From: Bradyrhizobium sp. B124
Lineage (GTDB): Bacteria; Pseudomonadota; Alphaproteobacteria; Rhizobiales; Xanthobacteraceae
Assembly (NCBI RefSeq): GCF_038967635.1
Contig: NZ_CP152413.1
Location: forward strand, 3,720,001-3,784,000
Reading direction: 5' to 3'
Length of the DNA: 64,000 bases
The position numbers were made by a program, and so were the translations under genes. The notes beneath the pieces are model-generated. The model saw only the letters and a program-made list of their open reading frames with translations. It had not been told where the DNA came from and ran no database searches. How positions within the stretch are numbered: the first letter of the stretch is position 1; each line of letters opens with the position of its first letter. Positions 1 through 9,256 of this stretch are shown one piece after another.

Positions 1-330
1 GCCTCGCGGTTACGTTGCGCGTCCTGCTTCACGAAACGAGGAACTCGCACTCGGCACTCGGTCAGCTCGGTTCACTCGACCGCTCAACTACCGACACATC
101 AATGGCCTTTGATCCGTCTAACCAGCTGTCGCACGGCGGCCTTGTTTTCGCCGCTGTCGGCCGCCCCGGTTGCGCAGCTTGATGATGTGCCATGAGCAAA
201 CAGGTGCCGTTCGACGAATGGTGGGGCGCACCGGTCTTGGTTGATGCCACCCGCAACATCTTAACCGCAAAGACCTCGTGCTGACCGCTGCCAATCAAGA
301 TGGTGGTGCATATGTAGACCCAGCACTCGA
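1..330. other. No recognisable gene
   Basis: Short open frames occur on both strands, but none has a convincing start, ribosome binding site or known motif. The stretch may be the 5' part of the decayed SEC-C gene that follows. Confidence 0.4.
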
Positions 331-683
331 TGAGGCTTATCTCAGCTTATCGAAGGGGACTTTTATGCGCGCCTTCAGGGTGGAGAATGGCAACAGTGCC
401 CACTCGAAGCGCCGGAGCGCGCAGCTATTCGGCAAGTTGCGCGCGAGGTCCTCAAAACACTGAAGCCGGGTTACGGTAAGAACCCGTCTCACCAAGCAGA
501 TGTTATTGCGGGTGGGATGTCCTTGGTCGTGGGCGAGCCGAGCACGTTACAGCTGGAGATGCATAAGGCAGGGAGAGAACTGGCGACTAAGAGACCGGCT
601 GCGAGTACGAAATCGGTCGAAACCAGCCTTGCACTTGTGGCAGCGGAAGAAAGTTCAAGCACCATCACGGGCCCCTCACCTGA
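331..683 (+). pseudogene. SEC-C motif protein, C-terminal remnant (frameshifted)
   Basis: One frame is open from about 331 to beyond 600 and reads like protein (GGEWQQCPLEAPERAAI, then an alanine- and lysine-rich stretch). The typical SEC-C zinc-binding tail appears only in another frame at 600-683 (EIGRNQPCTCGSGRKFKHHHG, then TGA). SEC-C motifs have the form GRNDPCPCGSGKKxKxCHG, so the CxC and SG are kept and the last Cys is replaced by His. No start codon is seen and a TGA closes the frame upstream. I read this as the decayed 3' end of a SEC-C protein with a frameshift near 595. The function of the parent protein is not recognisable. The motif call is fairly sure; the join is inferred. Confidence 0.55.
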
Positions 684-902
684 AGCTCCGGACGAAAGAC
701 GACCAAGCTGAAGCGTACCGACCTCACATGGCGAAACGCGGGATCAGCACCGGCCGCCGCCAACTGCGCAGATGATGTACTGCACCGCCCTGGTGCCGGA
801 AGCCATTGCAAAAGGCCTCCACCGGATCTACCGGCAGAGGCCTGGCGGGTGGATGGCGTGAGGCTGAAACTGTCAGGTGTCACCCCAAGGACCCGAGTTC
901 GC

Positions 903-1130
903 TTAGTTCGACGTGCAGACCTTGACGGTCTTCATGCCAGTTTCAGCTTCAGCCCTGGTCTTGTAAACAGTGTCACCGCTCACAACGGCCGTTTCCGTGG
1001 TGGTGGGCTTCGTTTCAGTGATCGTGCACTTCTTGGTCTTGGCGTCTTGCACAACATAAAAGCCTTCAGCAAAGGCAGGCGCAGCGACTGCCGTCATGAG
1101 CGCGGCGGCAACAAGGGTCTTCAACTTCAT
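903..1130 (-). CDS. Small secreted protein (75 aa), unknown function
   Basis: The frame runs on upstream, but the start at 1130 is chosen because a strong GGAGGA site precedes it and the protein then begins with a clean signal peptide: MKLKT, an alanine-rich core, and AFA-EG as a likely cleavage site near residue 21. The mature part is about 54 residues, rich in Thr and Lys, with two cysteines (in KKCTITET and KVCTSN) that could pair in the periplasm. Small exported proteins of this style with similar repeated Lys/Thr patches are frequent in Bradyrhizobium. The role is unknown. It stands alone between decayed stretches. The coding call is good because of the signal peptide, site and start together. 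Confidence 0.8.
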   Translation of the reverse strand: MKLKTLVAAALMTAVAAPAFAEGFYVVQDAKTKKCTITETKPTTTETAVVSGDTVYKTRAEAETGMKTVKVCTSN

Positions 1131-1571
1131 TCCGTCCTCCTCCAGTAGCGCAGGCTTCAGCCTGTCTGCGAAACAACAAAGAAAATTGCCACTTGTTCCT
1201 GACGCTCGGAACAGCGCGAGGACCTCCGCGTTGAGCTTCGAACTTGCAATTGGAGAAGAGCGAATGGATGGCCGTGTAGAGGCGAGGATTGTCGGTTTGG
1301 CTATCGCGGCCGTATACGTTTGCTTAATGCTCGCTGCCCTGGGCTCTGCATAGGAGCGATCAATTGGGCACCGGCTAGCTACCGCTTCCTGCGCCCTTCT
1401 GTTCGCGACGATGCTCATGCTATGCAGCCATTGGTTTGTGGGCAGTCGCGCATCCAGCCTCACGTTCCAGCCAGTTGCTTTTCGCGGCATGCGCTAGCCG
1501 CGTCTAATTGCTGCCGTCACGGCCGATTAGGGCGCCCGTTAGTTGATTATTTAGGTGGTCGTATAAAATGG
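1131..1571. other. Intergenic, no gene seen
   Basis: It holds the leader of the small secreted protein gene on the minus strand. Open frames here overlap on both strands and none shows a start site or motif. Confidence 0.4.
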
Positions 1572-1872
1572 ATGCTGGTGGTGCTTGTTGGCGGTATCAC
1601 GCCGGTTAACGCTGATCTTGAGAAGTTCTCCGACTGCCTTACTGCTGAAGAGCAAATGCGTAGGCATTATGCAGACGCGTTTGAGGCATGGGACCGCTCC
1701 GCTGCATCGATTCGAGCGGCACCGAGACTATGCAAGGGCGCGGGATATGCAGGCAAAACGCTTGCTGTCCAATTCCGGCACGTGCGTTCCACACGGTTCG
1801 GGCGAAACCATGTCAACGACTGCAAACTCACAGCAGCCCACACCGCCGGCCGCGTCGCCCACGACCCGTTAA
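1572..1872 (+). pseudogene. Small exported protein, frameshifted
   Basis: From ATG 1572 the frame gives a short hydrophobic start (MLVVLVGGITPVNA) followed by DLEKFSDCLTAEEQMRRHY and AFEAWDR, which reads as ordinary protein. It then becomes arginine/alanine noise. A second frame takes over at about 1710 (FERHRDYARARDMQAKRLLS, then a Ser/Thr/Pro-rich tail) and ends at TAA 1870-1872. The two pieces join with a single-base shift between 1700 and 1712. The protein family is not recognised. It is either a recently broken gene or a sequence error. The tail is low in complexity. Confidence 0.4.
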
Positions 1873-3302
1873 GTTAAAGGTGTCGGGCGCTGTGTGAGGT
1901 GGGTGCATTGGCGAGAGACGGCGTTGTCGTTCCCCTCTTAAGTTGATTCCTTTGCAGGGTTTCAATTTCAGTTTCGATCTTGCGGGGGTTTCATTCGCCG
2001 CTTCGCTTCGATGAGCAGCGCCTCAAGGTCCGCGAGTCGTTTTCGTCCTGTATCGCGCTCGATCCGCCGCAGTTATCGGTGAACGCGTCTTTATGCATCG
2101 TGCTTCTCAAGGTTGGCGGGCCTCTTGACCCGTCTTCGCACGGAAGGCTCAAGATTTCCCGGGAGCACTGATACGCGGACCTGTCGAACGCATCCGCTCC
2201 CTCGCATGGGACGCACCCGGCGACCGCCAGCTACTGCTACCGTCATAAAACCCCGTCTCCCTACTCAGCTGTTGCGCGGTCAAGCAGGTTCTTCACGCTC
2301 AATAGCATCATCTGAGCATCCACGCGAGTAATAGATGCTCGCTCCCTGGGCTTGCGAAGGCGCAATGCCGCGCCGCGAGATCCACTCCGAATACACAAGC
2401 GCGGTGTCTACCAAATCCGTCCGACGTCTGAGACGTTCGAAGCTTACATGGTTTTTGATTAACATAAGCGATGACGGTGAGCGCCAAAGGTGGACGTTCA
2501 AGATAACGGGCTGTTCCGGAAAAGGGCACTCATCGACTTCCAAAAGAGCGGCGATGATATCGCCGCGGCCATCAAGCAACTTGGATAGTCCCAGAAGGCG
2601 CGAGAAGACCGGGTCAGGCTGCGCGGAGCATGATCCGGAAAAGTGGATACCGCTTTTCTCGGGACAAAGGCGAAGCGTTTGCCGGCGATCATGCTCAAAT
2701 AACGAGCTGTTTCGCGATTGCGCCCTCGCGTTTCTTTAGCGCCTCAACAAGCCGACGCCCGAGAACCGCTGGCGGGCTCGTCAAACGTAAGGTCCTTCTG
2801 GCAGCATTTCGGTGATCGTGCCGAACGGATGCTCGACCGTCTCCCGACGCTGACGCATGGCTTGTGGGTTTGCATCGAGGCGCTCAGCGAAAGGGTAGCA
2901 AAATTCAGGAGGGGGATTATTCGAGAGCCATATCTTCGATCGAGAGGCCCGGCAGTCTCGCGTTGATCCAAATTTATCCGAAGGTCTTTGGCCGCGTCGC
3001 CGCTTATCGCGAGACGAAACACGCCATCTTCAGTCGAAATCTCTAGGACATCGGATTAGTCGTCCCTTGAACATCCCAGTTTAGTTGCAGACTTCACAAG
3101 CAAGCGGATCGCCAAGTTCCGGAGGCATTCAACAGAGACAGAGATGGTTGAATTGAGTGCCAAGCGACGGGCCTCAGATTTTGGCGGCCCAAAGACTTAT
3201 GGTCGCGGACTTTAGCGGTCAATCCAATTAGGTACAACTTCCCTATGCGACTGAACCTGTTCAGCAGACCCTATAGCGATGGAAACGCGAGCTTGGGATC
3301 GT
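1873..3302. other. Long non-coding or decayed stretch
   Basis: About 1.4 kb hold no frame I can support. All open frames are short and lack start sites and known motifs. The only recognisable element is the palindromic repeat at 2626-2696. Confidence 0.5.
2626..2696. repeat. Rhizobiales palindromic intergenic repeat
   Basis: The unit begins GAGCATGATCCGGAAAAGTG (2626-2645) and ends with GATCATGCTC (2687-2696), the inverse of its first ten bases, so it can fold into a long hairpin. Elements starting GAGCATGATCCGGAAAAGTGG and ending GATCATGCTC are, from memory, abundant between genes in Bradyrhizobium and Rhodopseudomonas. The centre of this copy differs from the form I remember. Confidence 0.7.
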
Positions 3303-3827
3303 TCAGCTGGCTCGCGAGCGATCAATCCGCGCTACGCATGCGCGGTCGCTTCGGGCACGGTGAAAAGCCGCACGCAGCATGTTTCCGGCCTGAACAGCCA
3401 CCCTTCTTGCCGTCTTCCAAACTGCAAGAGATTCGACCATGTCCATCATGGTTCGCCAATACCGATATCCCCACGCAAAAGCAGGTATCGACAGCAGCTT
3501 CTCCTTATTCAGCTGGAACAGCCGCTCCACGAGAGTGAGCTTCAAGACTTCCGCTGCAATAAAAGTGACAGCTCCCGGGGAAAAATGCCCGGTCCCGATC
3601 AAATAGGCGCTCAAAGGTTTTGCTGGCTCGAGGATGATCACCGGTACCGCAAAAAGGGCAAGCGAAGGATACGGCGGCAATGAAGCAACCCGGACCCGTA
3701 CGCGTTCCATCAGCCTCTGTCTAGCCATCCACGCTGTGATCGGCCGCGTCACATAGGAAAAGACGGCGTCGACGATGAAGTAGACGATCGCGAATATAAA
3801 AACCGGTGTGTTCCAAAGGCGGGTCAT
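3303..3827 (-). CDS. Membrane protein of unknown function (174 aa)
   Basis: It starts at ATG 3827 with GGAGG five bases upstream. Residues about 5-30 (TPVFIFAIVYFIVDAVFSYV) and about 55-68 (LALFAVPVIILEP) are hydrophobic. A further short segment near 75-100 (YLIGTGHFSPGAVTFIAAE) is followed by a basic, cytoplasmic-looking tail. Proteins of this shape are common in rhizobia, but I know no function for them. The start codon overlaps (ATGA) the stop of an upstream minus-strand frame that is open from about 4090 to 3824 and lacks a clear start codon. That frame could be a decayed partner once translationally coupled to this gene. The last about 20 residues are Arg/Ser-rich and may be readthrough into decayed sequence. 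Confidence 0.65.
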   Translation of the reverse strand: MTRLWNTPVFIFAIVYFIVDAVFSYVTRPITAWMARQRLMERVRVRVASLPPYPSLALFAVPVIILEPAKPLSAYLIGTGHFSPGAVTFIAAEVLKLTLVERLFQLNKEKLLSIPAFAWGYRYWRTMMDMVESLAVWKTARRVAVQAGNMLRAAFHRARSDRACVARIDRSRAS

Positions 3828-4438
3828 GACACCTCCGGCGTATCAAAGCGCGCCTCGAGGATGTGTTCCTGGAAGCCGGCGAGTAAATGAGGGAACCGGG
3901 AGCAGTCCTGGGCACGGAGGAGCCGAAACGAAGTCTCCAGACCATCAGAACCATCGCGCGCAGCAGGCACACCGCAGTCGATTCCGGACGTTGAACAGCG
4001 CCAAGTCCCGGGCCTCCCTTCGACCTGCAGCTGAGCCTTGAAAACAAAATGGGCTTGGGAGGTGAGGCGGCATCGCTCCGACGGTCTTCACTTGGTCGCA
4101 GGGAGCGTACTTCGAGCGTCGTCAGGGGCACTCGGGCATCGTGACCTTCTCCAGTTAATGAGGATGGCCATTCTCAATCGGGTAACCTTCCGAAATTTTT
4201 GTCCGCATTTAAACCATTGGCGACGTAATTGGGTCCGATGGTTCGTGGGCAACGTCTCGGAATTAAAAAAGCAACGCTTAAGCCTGCACCTAACCGAGAC
4301 AAAGCCCGGCTGGCAGAGCCCATGCGATCGCGCAGCACAAAATAAGCAGACTGACCAAAGAGCGAATGGATAGCGGCGTGATTAATGCATTCGCTGGACG
4401 GCCGCCGGAACACTTCAAAGCGGCAATTTGGCCGCATA
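3828..4438. other. Gene-poor stretch with a possible decayed upstream partner
   Basis: On the minus strand one frame is open from about 4090 down to TGA 3824-3826 and reads plausibly at its end (LETSFRLLRAQDCSRFPHLL, then a Glu-rich finish), but it has no ATG and I recognise no family. The rest, 4100-4438, shows nothing. Confidence 0.35.
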
Positions 4439-5305
4439 TCACATAAACGCCGCTTCTCTGTTTGTGGTTGCATGTTTGTAGGTCCCAAGTTCTTGGGTAG
4501 TTATCCGTTCTTCAGTGACTACGGAAAATCTGACCAGCCGTGCCGGGCCGAATGTTGTGGAAATGGCGACATCGGCGGCATCGCGGCCTCGTGCAATGAC
4601 AATGCGACCAATTCGTGGATGATTATGCCGAGCGTCGAACGTGTACCAGCGGTCGCCAAGATAGACTTCAAACCAGGCACTGAAGTCCATTGGAGCTGGA
4701 TCTTTAGGCACCCCGATGTCGCCAAGATAGCCGGTGCAATATCGGGCGGGAATGTTCATACACCGACAAAGCGTGATCGCCAGATGGGCGAAATCTCGGC
4801 ATACGCCTCTGCACTCTTCATGACCTTCCGCCGCCGTCCGATCGCAACGAGCATGGTGATATCCGAACTCCATCCGGTCATGTACATAATCACAGATGGC
4901 TTGAACCCGTTGCAAGCCACTAGCGATGTTACCGAATTGGGACCAAGCAAAACTGCTGAGTTTCTCCGTATCGCAATAGCGGCTGCCGAGCAGATATATC
5001 AACGTGCCATCTGGAAGTTGACCGACTCCAATTTGCGGCGCGTCAGGCGCGAGATCATCCGGTCGTCCGCTGTCTGCAATGATGAAGCGGTTGCGGATCT
5101 CAATGAGGCCAGCCGGAGCCCTCAACCGGGTACACTCGTTGCCAAAACTGTCGCGATAATTGCGATAGCTAACGTTAGGAGACAAGTACATTTTGTGTTC
5201 GGTCAACAAGTCACGGTGCCTGGAAGGGTGAATGCTGAGCATGAGCACCATCGGCACGTCTCGATCGCAGTTGAAAGCTATGTCGTAGCCAGCCTCGATT
5301 TCCAT
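4439..5305 (-). CDS. Transglutaminase-like domain protein
   Basis: At 288 aa it has the architecture of bacterial transglutaminase-like cysteine peptidases: an N-terminal beta domain (GYDIAFNCDRDVPMVLMLSI) and then the papain-like core. The nucleophile is the Cys in RGVCRDFAHLAI, followed by the typical NIPARYCTGYL strand. In most family members the catalytic His sits in a HAW motif. Here the aligned stretch reads MDFSAWFEVYLGDRWYTFD, with Ser where His is expected, while the Asp (TFDARHN) is present. I believe a whole subfamily in rhizobia shares this Ser, but cannot check. It is probably cytoplasmic, as no signal peptide is seen. It is divergent from a second transglutaminase-like gene at 5435, and the two share a 129-bp control region. 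Its substrate is unknown. Confidence 0.85.
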   Translation of the reverse strand: MEIEAGYDIAFNCDRDVPMVLMLSIHPSRHRDLLTEHKMYLSPNVSYRNYRDSFGNECTRLRAPAGLIEIRNRFIIADSGRPDDLAPDAPQIGVGQLPDGTLIYLLGSRYCDTEKLSSFAWSQFGNIASGLQRVQAICDYVHDRMEFGYHHARCDRTAAEGHEECRGVCRDFAHLAITLCRCMNIPARYCTGYLGDIGVPKDPAPMDFSAWFEVYLGDRWYTFDARHNHPRIGRIVIARGRDAADVAISTTFGPARLVRFSVVTEERITTQELGTYKHATTNREAAFM

Positions 5306-5434
5306 GGTCTCTGCCTCATTGCATTGGTGCAGGCAATAAAACGGCCAAAGGCTCCAAGTTCCTGTACTTAGACGGTGAAAATAAAGTTCCCGGTGGTAGA
5401 AGCTGAGTTAGAGTGCAGCAGGCGGCGCGCTCAC

Positions 5435-6301
5435 ATGACCATATTCACAGTCCACCACACGACGATATACCGTTATCAAAATCCCGTTCGGCCGGGTCGG
5501 CATCAGCTTCTATTTCGGCCTCGGGATAGCTTCGATCAGCGATTGATCAGTTACAGGCTCGCCGTTTCACCTGAGGCAGCCGAGACGCGATGGATCCACG
5601 ACGCGTTTGGGAACTGCCTGACGCTGTTTGATTTTGACAGCAAAACAACTCTGCTGCGTTTCGAGACTGAAATCCGGGTCGATCACACGCCTGAGAAATC
5701 GCCGGACTTCCGCATCGAGGATTACGCAAGAACGCACCCCTTCGAATACGACAAGGAAGAGTTACCCGATCTTCTCCCCTACATACGTGGTCACCATGCA
5801 GATGCAGCTATCGACGCATGGCTGGACAAATTTGTGACCCGAACAGCCCCGATCCCCACTGGCAAGCTCCTGATGACCTTGAACGAGGCTGTGGCGCAAA
5901 GCTTTTCGTATAAGCGTCGATCCTCTCGCGGAACGCAAACACCTGCCGAAACCATCATGAGGCAGGAAGGCACTTGCCGTGACTTCGCACTTCTCATGAT
6001 GGAAGCTGCTCGCAGTCTTGGTTTCGCGGCTCGCTTCGTAACTGGCTATGTCTATTTACACGACCGGGACGGCCCTCTGCGTCTCGGAGGCGGGTCGACA
6101 CACGTGTGGTGTCAGATCTACGTGCCTGGGTCGGGTTGGGTCGAATTCGATCCCACAAACGGCATTGTAGGCAACCGCGATCTTATTAGAGTCGGGGTAT
6201 CCCGGACGCCTGCGCAAGCAGTCCCACTTTCAGGAAGCTTTTGGGGCGACGCTGAGGACGAATTGGAAATGGAAGTCTCGGTGAATGTCAAAACTGGCTG
6301 A
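5435..6301 (+). CDS. Transglutaminase-like domain protein with intact triad
   Basis: The frame opens at 5375, but ATG 5435 is preferred because family members begin with a similar strand (MTIFTVHHTTIYRY, N-terminal beta region of the transglutaminase-N type). The core has the nucleophile Cys in EGTCRDFALLMMEAARSLG, the His in STHVWCQIYVPG and the Asp in VEFDPTN, so the triad is complete. The 288-residue length is normal. No signal peptide is seen. It lies divergent to the other transglutaminase-like gene, an arrangement I associate with rhizobial genomes; the two may act on one unknown peptide or isopeptide substrate. The ribosome binding site before 5435 is weak. Confidence 0.85.
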   Translation: MTIFTVHHTTIYRYQNPVRPGRHQLLFRPRDSFDQRLISYRLAVSPEAAETRWIHDAFGNCLTLFDFDSKTTLLRFETEIRVDHTPEKSPDFRIEDYARTHPFEYDKEELPDLLPYIRGHHADAAIDAWLDKFVTRTAPIPTGKLLMTLNEAVAQSFSYKRRSSRGTQTPAETIMRQEGTCRDFALLMMEAARSLGFAARFVTGYVYLHDRDGPLRLGGGSTHVWCQIYVPGSGWVEFDPTNGIVGNRDLIRVGVSRTPAQAVPLSGSFWGDAEDELEMEVSVNVKTG

Positions 6302-6363
6302 TGTGCGCCACGTTGCTCCCGAGAGACTATAATGTTTCAGCCAGCCGGACAGTTCTTGTACGC

Positions 6364-6609
6364 TTAATATCCAACCGGCGGAGCCATACTTGAGTAGCGA
6401 CACTTGAGCAAGGACTCGGGCGTTCTGAAGTCAAGGCCCTTGCGTGCGGCGCTGTTGTAAGGCAGCGACGAGTTTCACGATACCGACTAGTCGAGAGAGT
6501 TGATAGATCAGTCTTTCGCAGGATGCGGCGCATTTCGCCCGATGGCATTCTCGAGGCCGCCCCTCTGCCAGGATGCGTGGAGATCGCAGAAGAAGTTCTC
6601 GTCACCTTT
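6364..6609 (-). pseudogene. IS30-family transposase, C-terminal remnant
   Basis: Three minus-strand frames carry consecutive pieces of the end of an IS30 transposase: DENFFCDLHASWQRGGLENA (family: FCDPHASWQKGGIENAIGR), then RRILRKTDLSTLS (family: RRFLPRKTDLATLS), then YNSAARKGLDFRTPESLLKC (family: YNxTPRKCLDYRTPAE). A TGA and at least one further shift separate them. It holds the catalytic Glu region but no ends. No terminal inverted repeats were seen next to it, so it is a fragment of an old insertion. Confidence 0.8.
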
Positions 6610-6949
6610 TATCCGCGGCTAGCTGCTAGTGGGTGGTAGGCCGCCCGGCTCTTACAGTTGGCCCTATCCCCGGGATAGGATCAGCGGCAAATCTTGAAAC
6701 GGTCGTCGCGCTTGAGAGACGATGCTCGATCGAGAAATATGGCAATCGGTGGACATCACTGACCATTCCAACTGACCAACGTCCCGCATGTGTTGGAACC
6801 AGTGATCAGTGTTGTGTTAGGTTTTAGATTGCCGATTGGTACCCCAAGAAATCACCTGGCAAGAGACTGTGCGCTTTTTCACAAGACGCTGGACGAGACG
6901 TGCACCAGCTGATTCGACAATTGCGCATTGCAAGATCGCGCGCTCCAGC

Positions 6950-7274
6950 GATGTCATTCGGACGTCCGGCCACTTGATACCAAGTTGGGGAAACGCCTGC
7001 CCCTTCAATCTGCGTTCAATCAAGGTCACGGCGTAGTGGGTAACGTCGATTCCGATCCACTTCCGCTTCAGCCTTCCGCAGCTTCAACCATCGTGCCGCA
7101 GCCGCAGGATGGATCTAGGATCGTATCACCTTCATTAGAGGCCGCAGCGATGATCCTTTCCAATAATCCTGTCGGTTTTTGTGTCGGACAACCGAGACGC
7201 TCTTGGTGTGCCCGCAAGCCTGAATTGAGTCGTTTAAAGCGAACTTTGAGTCGGCTGGCGGCCCGTTCGTGCAA
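6950..7274 (-). pseudogene. DNA methyltransferase (adenine or N4-cytosine type), C-terminal remnant
   Basis: The minus strand reads NSGLRAHQERLGCPTQKPTG and LLERIIAAASNEGDTILDP, then SCGCGTM. This matches the YPTQKP...LLERII...DPFCGCGTT signature of DpnA/type III-like site-specific methyltransferases (SAM-binding motif I in the permuted order). After a frameshift near 7066 the sequence goes on as WIGIDVTHYAVTLIERRL, another family hallmark. The N-terminal half with the catalytic DPPY motif is absent and the motif Phe is Ser, so it is inactive. Confidence 0.8.
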
Positions 7275-7299
7275 CGCTGGTCACGTCCCTTGTTCCGCG

Positions 7300-7845
7300 T
7301 CAAAGCTGAAACGCGACGCTGCCCCGGGCAAATAGACCATCAGCGACGAGCCAATGATCAGGAATGACGACCCGTCTTCCAGATGTCTTGAGCGTTGGCG
7401 TAGCGACGCCAAGTTGCGGACTCCTCGTCCTGTCGTGCCCGACGGCTGTAGCCATGGCAAGGACGTTCTGATTTAAGAAAAACTCCGTAGCACCGATCGT
7501 GAGAGCGAGATTGGCGCTGACCCGATTAGGAAACTTACGCCCCTTGTCGCCTCCCAGCCCTGCCCAGCCGAACCATCGCAACGGAGTCTCGGTCGCGATT
7601 AGCATCCAGAATTCGCGAAGTCGATCCACCCCCCTCTTTGGCGGATTGCCTGCAATAATGGCTGAGTTGATCGCGCCAAAAATGTTGGCGACGCCGAGGC
7701 CGCCGGGCACGCGGTGCAGCCAGGCATGCAGCGCCGAGCAGAGATCCTGGCCGAGCGCGCCTCCTCCTTGCAGCACCAAGGCCACGCACTCGAACGGCAG
7801 TTGGCGCTGGCTCGATTCCACCTTCGCACTGGTCCGGAAATTCAT
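7300..7845 (-). pseudogene. Patatin-like phospholipase remnant
   Basis: The start reads ECVALVLQGGGALG, the oxyanion-loop glycine motif of patatins, and a later segment reads GAINSAIIAGNPPKRGVDRL, the strand after the nucleophile elbow. The section between them (expected to hold G-I-S-I-G with the catalytic Ser) is scrambled by compensating frameshifts and reads VANIFGAIN, so the serine is lost. After about residue 110 the frame no longer resembles the family and the catalytic Asp region is missing. Rhizobial homologues are about 350-400 residues, so this 181-codon frame is a dead fragment. Confidence 0.7.
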
Positions 7846-7882
7846 GGTTTGCTCCGGCGTCGCAGGATTGGAATTACCAGGG

Positions 7883-8113
7883 CTAAAGGGACCAAAGGTC
7901 CTCCTGGCGCTGGCATTCGCCTTCGTTTAGCCGCTGCGCCACATCTTCCGCCATTGCCGGCGTCGGAAGAGATGCGATCAACCTTCCATCCTTGCCTACG
8001 ATCACGTTTTCCACCATGGCTACTGGGGATTCGTTGGACAGGAGAAGATAACGATCGTGACCATGTCGGATGGTAGAAAATCGAACGCCCGCCTCACCTG
8101 CTCGACCAACCAT
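7883..8113 (-). CDS. Small hypothetical protein (76 aa)
   Basis: The frame reads as normal protein (RYLLLSNESPVAMVENVIVG, then KDGRLIASL and MAEDVAQRLNEGE) and resembles small rhizobial proteins of unknown function. It has no membrane segment or Cys motif. The start is uncertain: ATG 8113 lies in a poor context, and the family-like part begins about ten residues later. It sits among pseudogenes and may itself be decaying. Confidence 0.4.
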   Translation of the reverse strand: MVGRAGEAGVRFSTIRHGHDRYLLLSNESPVAMVENVIVGKDGRLIASLPTPAMAEDVAQRLNEGECQRQEDLWSL

Positions 8114-8161
8114 GACAATGCTGAATCATGACTTATCCTCCGCAACGTCGCCCGTTCCCGG

Positions 8162-8311
8162 TCACTCCGGTACCAGCACGTCAAAAGTGTTAAGGGTGAC
8201 GGAGACCATGCAATAAAGGCCGACGAGATAGGATAACTCTGCCGCACCCTTCTCACCGAATTCCTTTTCGGCCGCTCTGGAAGTCAATTCCGGCACGACC
8301 CCGCCGTTTAC
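8162..8311 (-). pseudogene. Carboxymuconolactone decarboxylase family, C-terminal remnant
   Basis: The minus strand reads EKEFGEKGAAELSYLVGLYC, then MVSVTLNTFDVLVPE and TGA at 8162-8164. This is the C-terminal helix and end of an AhpD-like/carboxymuconolactone decarboxylase protein (family pattern: GEQGVVELVGLIGYYTLVSMTLNAFEVPLPE). Upstream the reading frame runs into the DUF763 remnant on the other strand and a TAG, so the N-terminal part with the CxxC/His site is gone. Confidence 0.7.
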
Positions 8312-9003
8312 CAGCCGTCTGGTCGCAAAAGTCGACAGGGCCGCCGTCCAGGACGGCTTCCACCTCTATCTGCACGGGTTCTTCGTGACCGACGATGCGA
8401 GTGGACCATCGTGCAGCAGGGCATGAATGGGGACAAGAAGCAGGCGCGCCGCTACCATTGGCATTCCGAAAACCTGAAGAGCTTCGTAGACAAGCCGCAC
8501 AGCGCGATCGAGGCGAGATCGTCAACTTGACGGACAAGCGTGCGGAAATCTCGCGCGCCAGGCAACTCGACCTCTTGGACGATTTGGGTCCGGATCGCAT
8601 CGTTTCCGAGTTGGCGGCTCTTACGGGCGAGGTGCCAGCACAACCTTTGCTGCCCCACCTCATCATGCCGGCGCATCACGACGCGCGATCGAGCGACGTT
8701 TTTACGCGGCGGCTGCACGGCACGCTCGCCGCTGCGGCCGAGCGGGGGCCGGTCGACTTTCCAGACCTGCTGCTGACGCCCGGCGTCGGTGCGCGCACGG
8801 TGCGCTCGCTCGCGATGGTGGCGGAGGTCGTGCACGGGGCGCCCTATCGCTTCCGGGATCCGGCGCGGTTCTCGCTGGCGCACGGCGGCAAGGACCGGCA
8901 TTCCTACCCGGTCCCCATCAAGGTCTACGACGAGACCATCCGTGTCATGAAGTCGGCCGTCCCGAACGTAATCAGCGACCGAAAAAATCAACAAAAACAA
9001 TAA
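8305..9003 (+). pseudogene. DUF763 protein, truncated and frameshifted
   Basis: Three frames in series encode a DUF763 protein: SRLVAKVDRAAVQDGFHLYL (about 8313-8395), WTIVQQGMNGDKKQARRYHW (about 8402-8508), and GEIVNLTDKRAEISRARQLD onward to LLLTPGVGARTVRSLAMVAE and KDRHSYPVPIKVYDETIRVM, ending at 9003. Shifts lie near 8400 and 8508. The DUF763 start is missing (it would lie in what is now the decarboxylase remnant), and the C-terminal about 40 residues after MKSAV are replaced by an unrelated tail. Members are linked in the literature to nucleic acid metabolism by their helix-hairpin-helix-like LLLTPGVGARTVRSLA segment, which is still visible. Confidence 0.8.
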
Positions 9004-9016
9004 AGCTCGATCCTGA

Positions 9017-9071
9017 TTGACCACCGTTATCGTTGTTTGTTCACGGGGTTTCGGTGGTCAATCGGTGGTCA
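9017..9071. repeat. Inverted plus direct 9-10 bp repeat
   Basis: TTGACCACCG (9017-9026) is inverted as CGGTGGTCAA (9052-9061), and CGGTGGTCA is repeated directly at 9063-9071. It lies just after the truncated DUF763 end and before the ligase remnant. It may be a recombination junction or a hairpin. Confidence 0.5.
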
Positions 9072-9256
9072 GCGCATGATCGCACCTATCGCGACGGGCC
9101 GTCTTAGAGCTCTCCATTGGTAATGGAAAGCTTCGACAGTCCAATCCTGCCTCGCAACTGACCGTCCAAGTTAACCGTTGCCCTGCGTCAAAGCATACCG
9201 GTACTTTCCTCGTCCCCCCGCCCTAGCGACTTCCCTCAAGTTGGATTCGACGAAGC

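Noticed and set aside
4385..5371. 328-codon plus-strand open frame
   Set aside because: It is antisense to the transglutaminase-like gene with its conserved Cys motif.
9100..9170. tRNA-like 3' part (TTCGACAGTCCAATCCTGCC)
   Set aside because: No acceptor or anticodon stem can be formed around it; the likeness is limited to a few T-arm bases.
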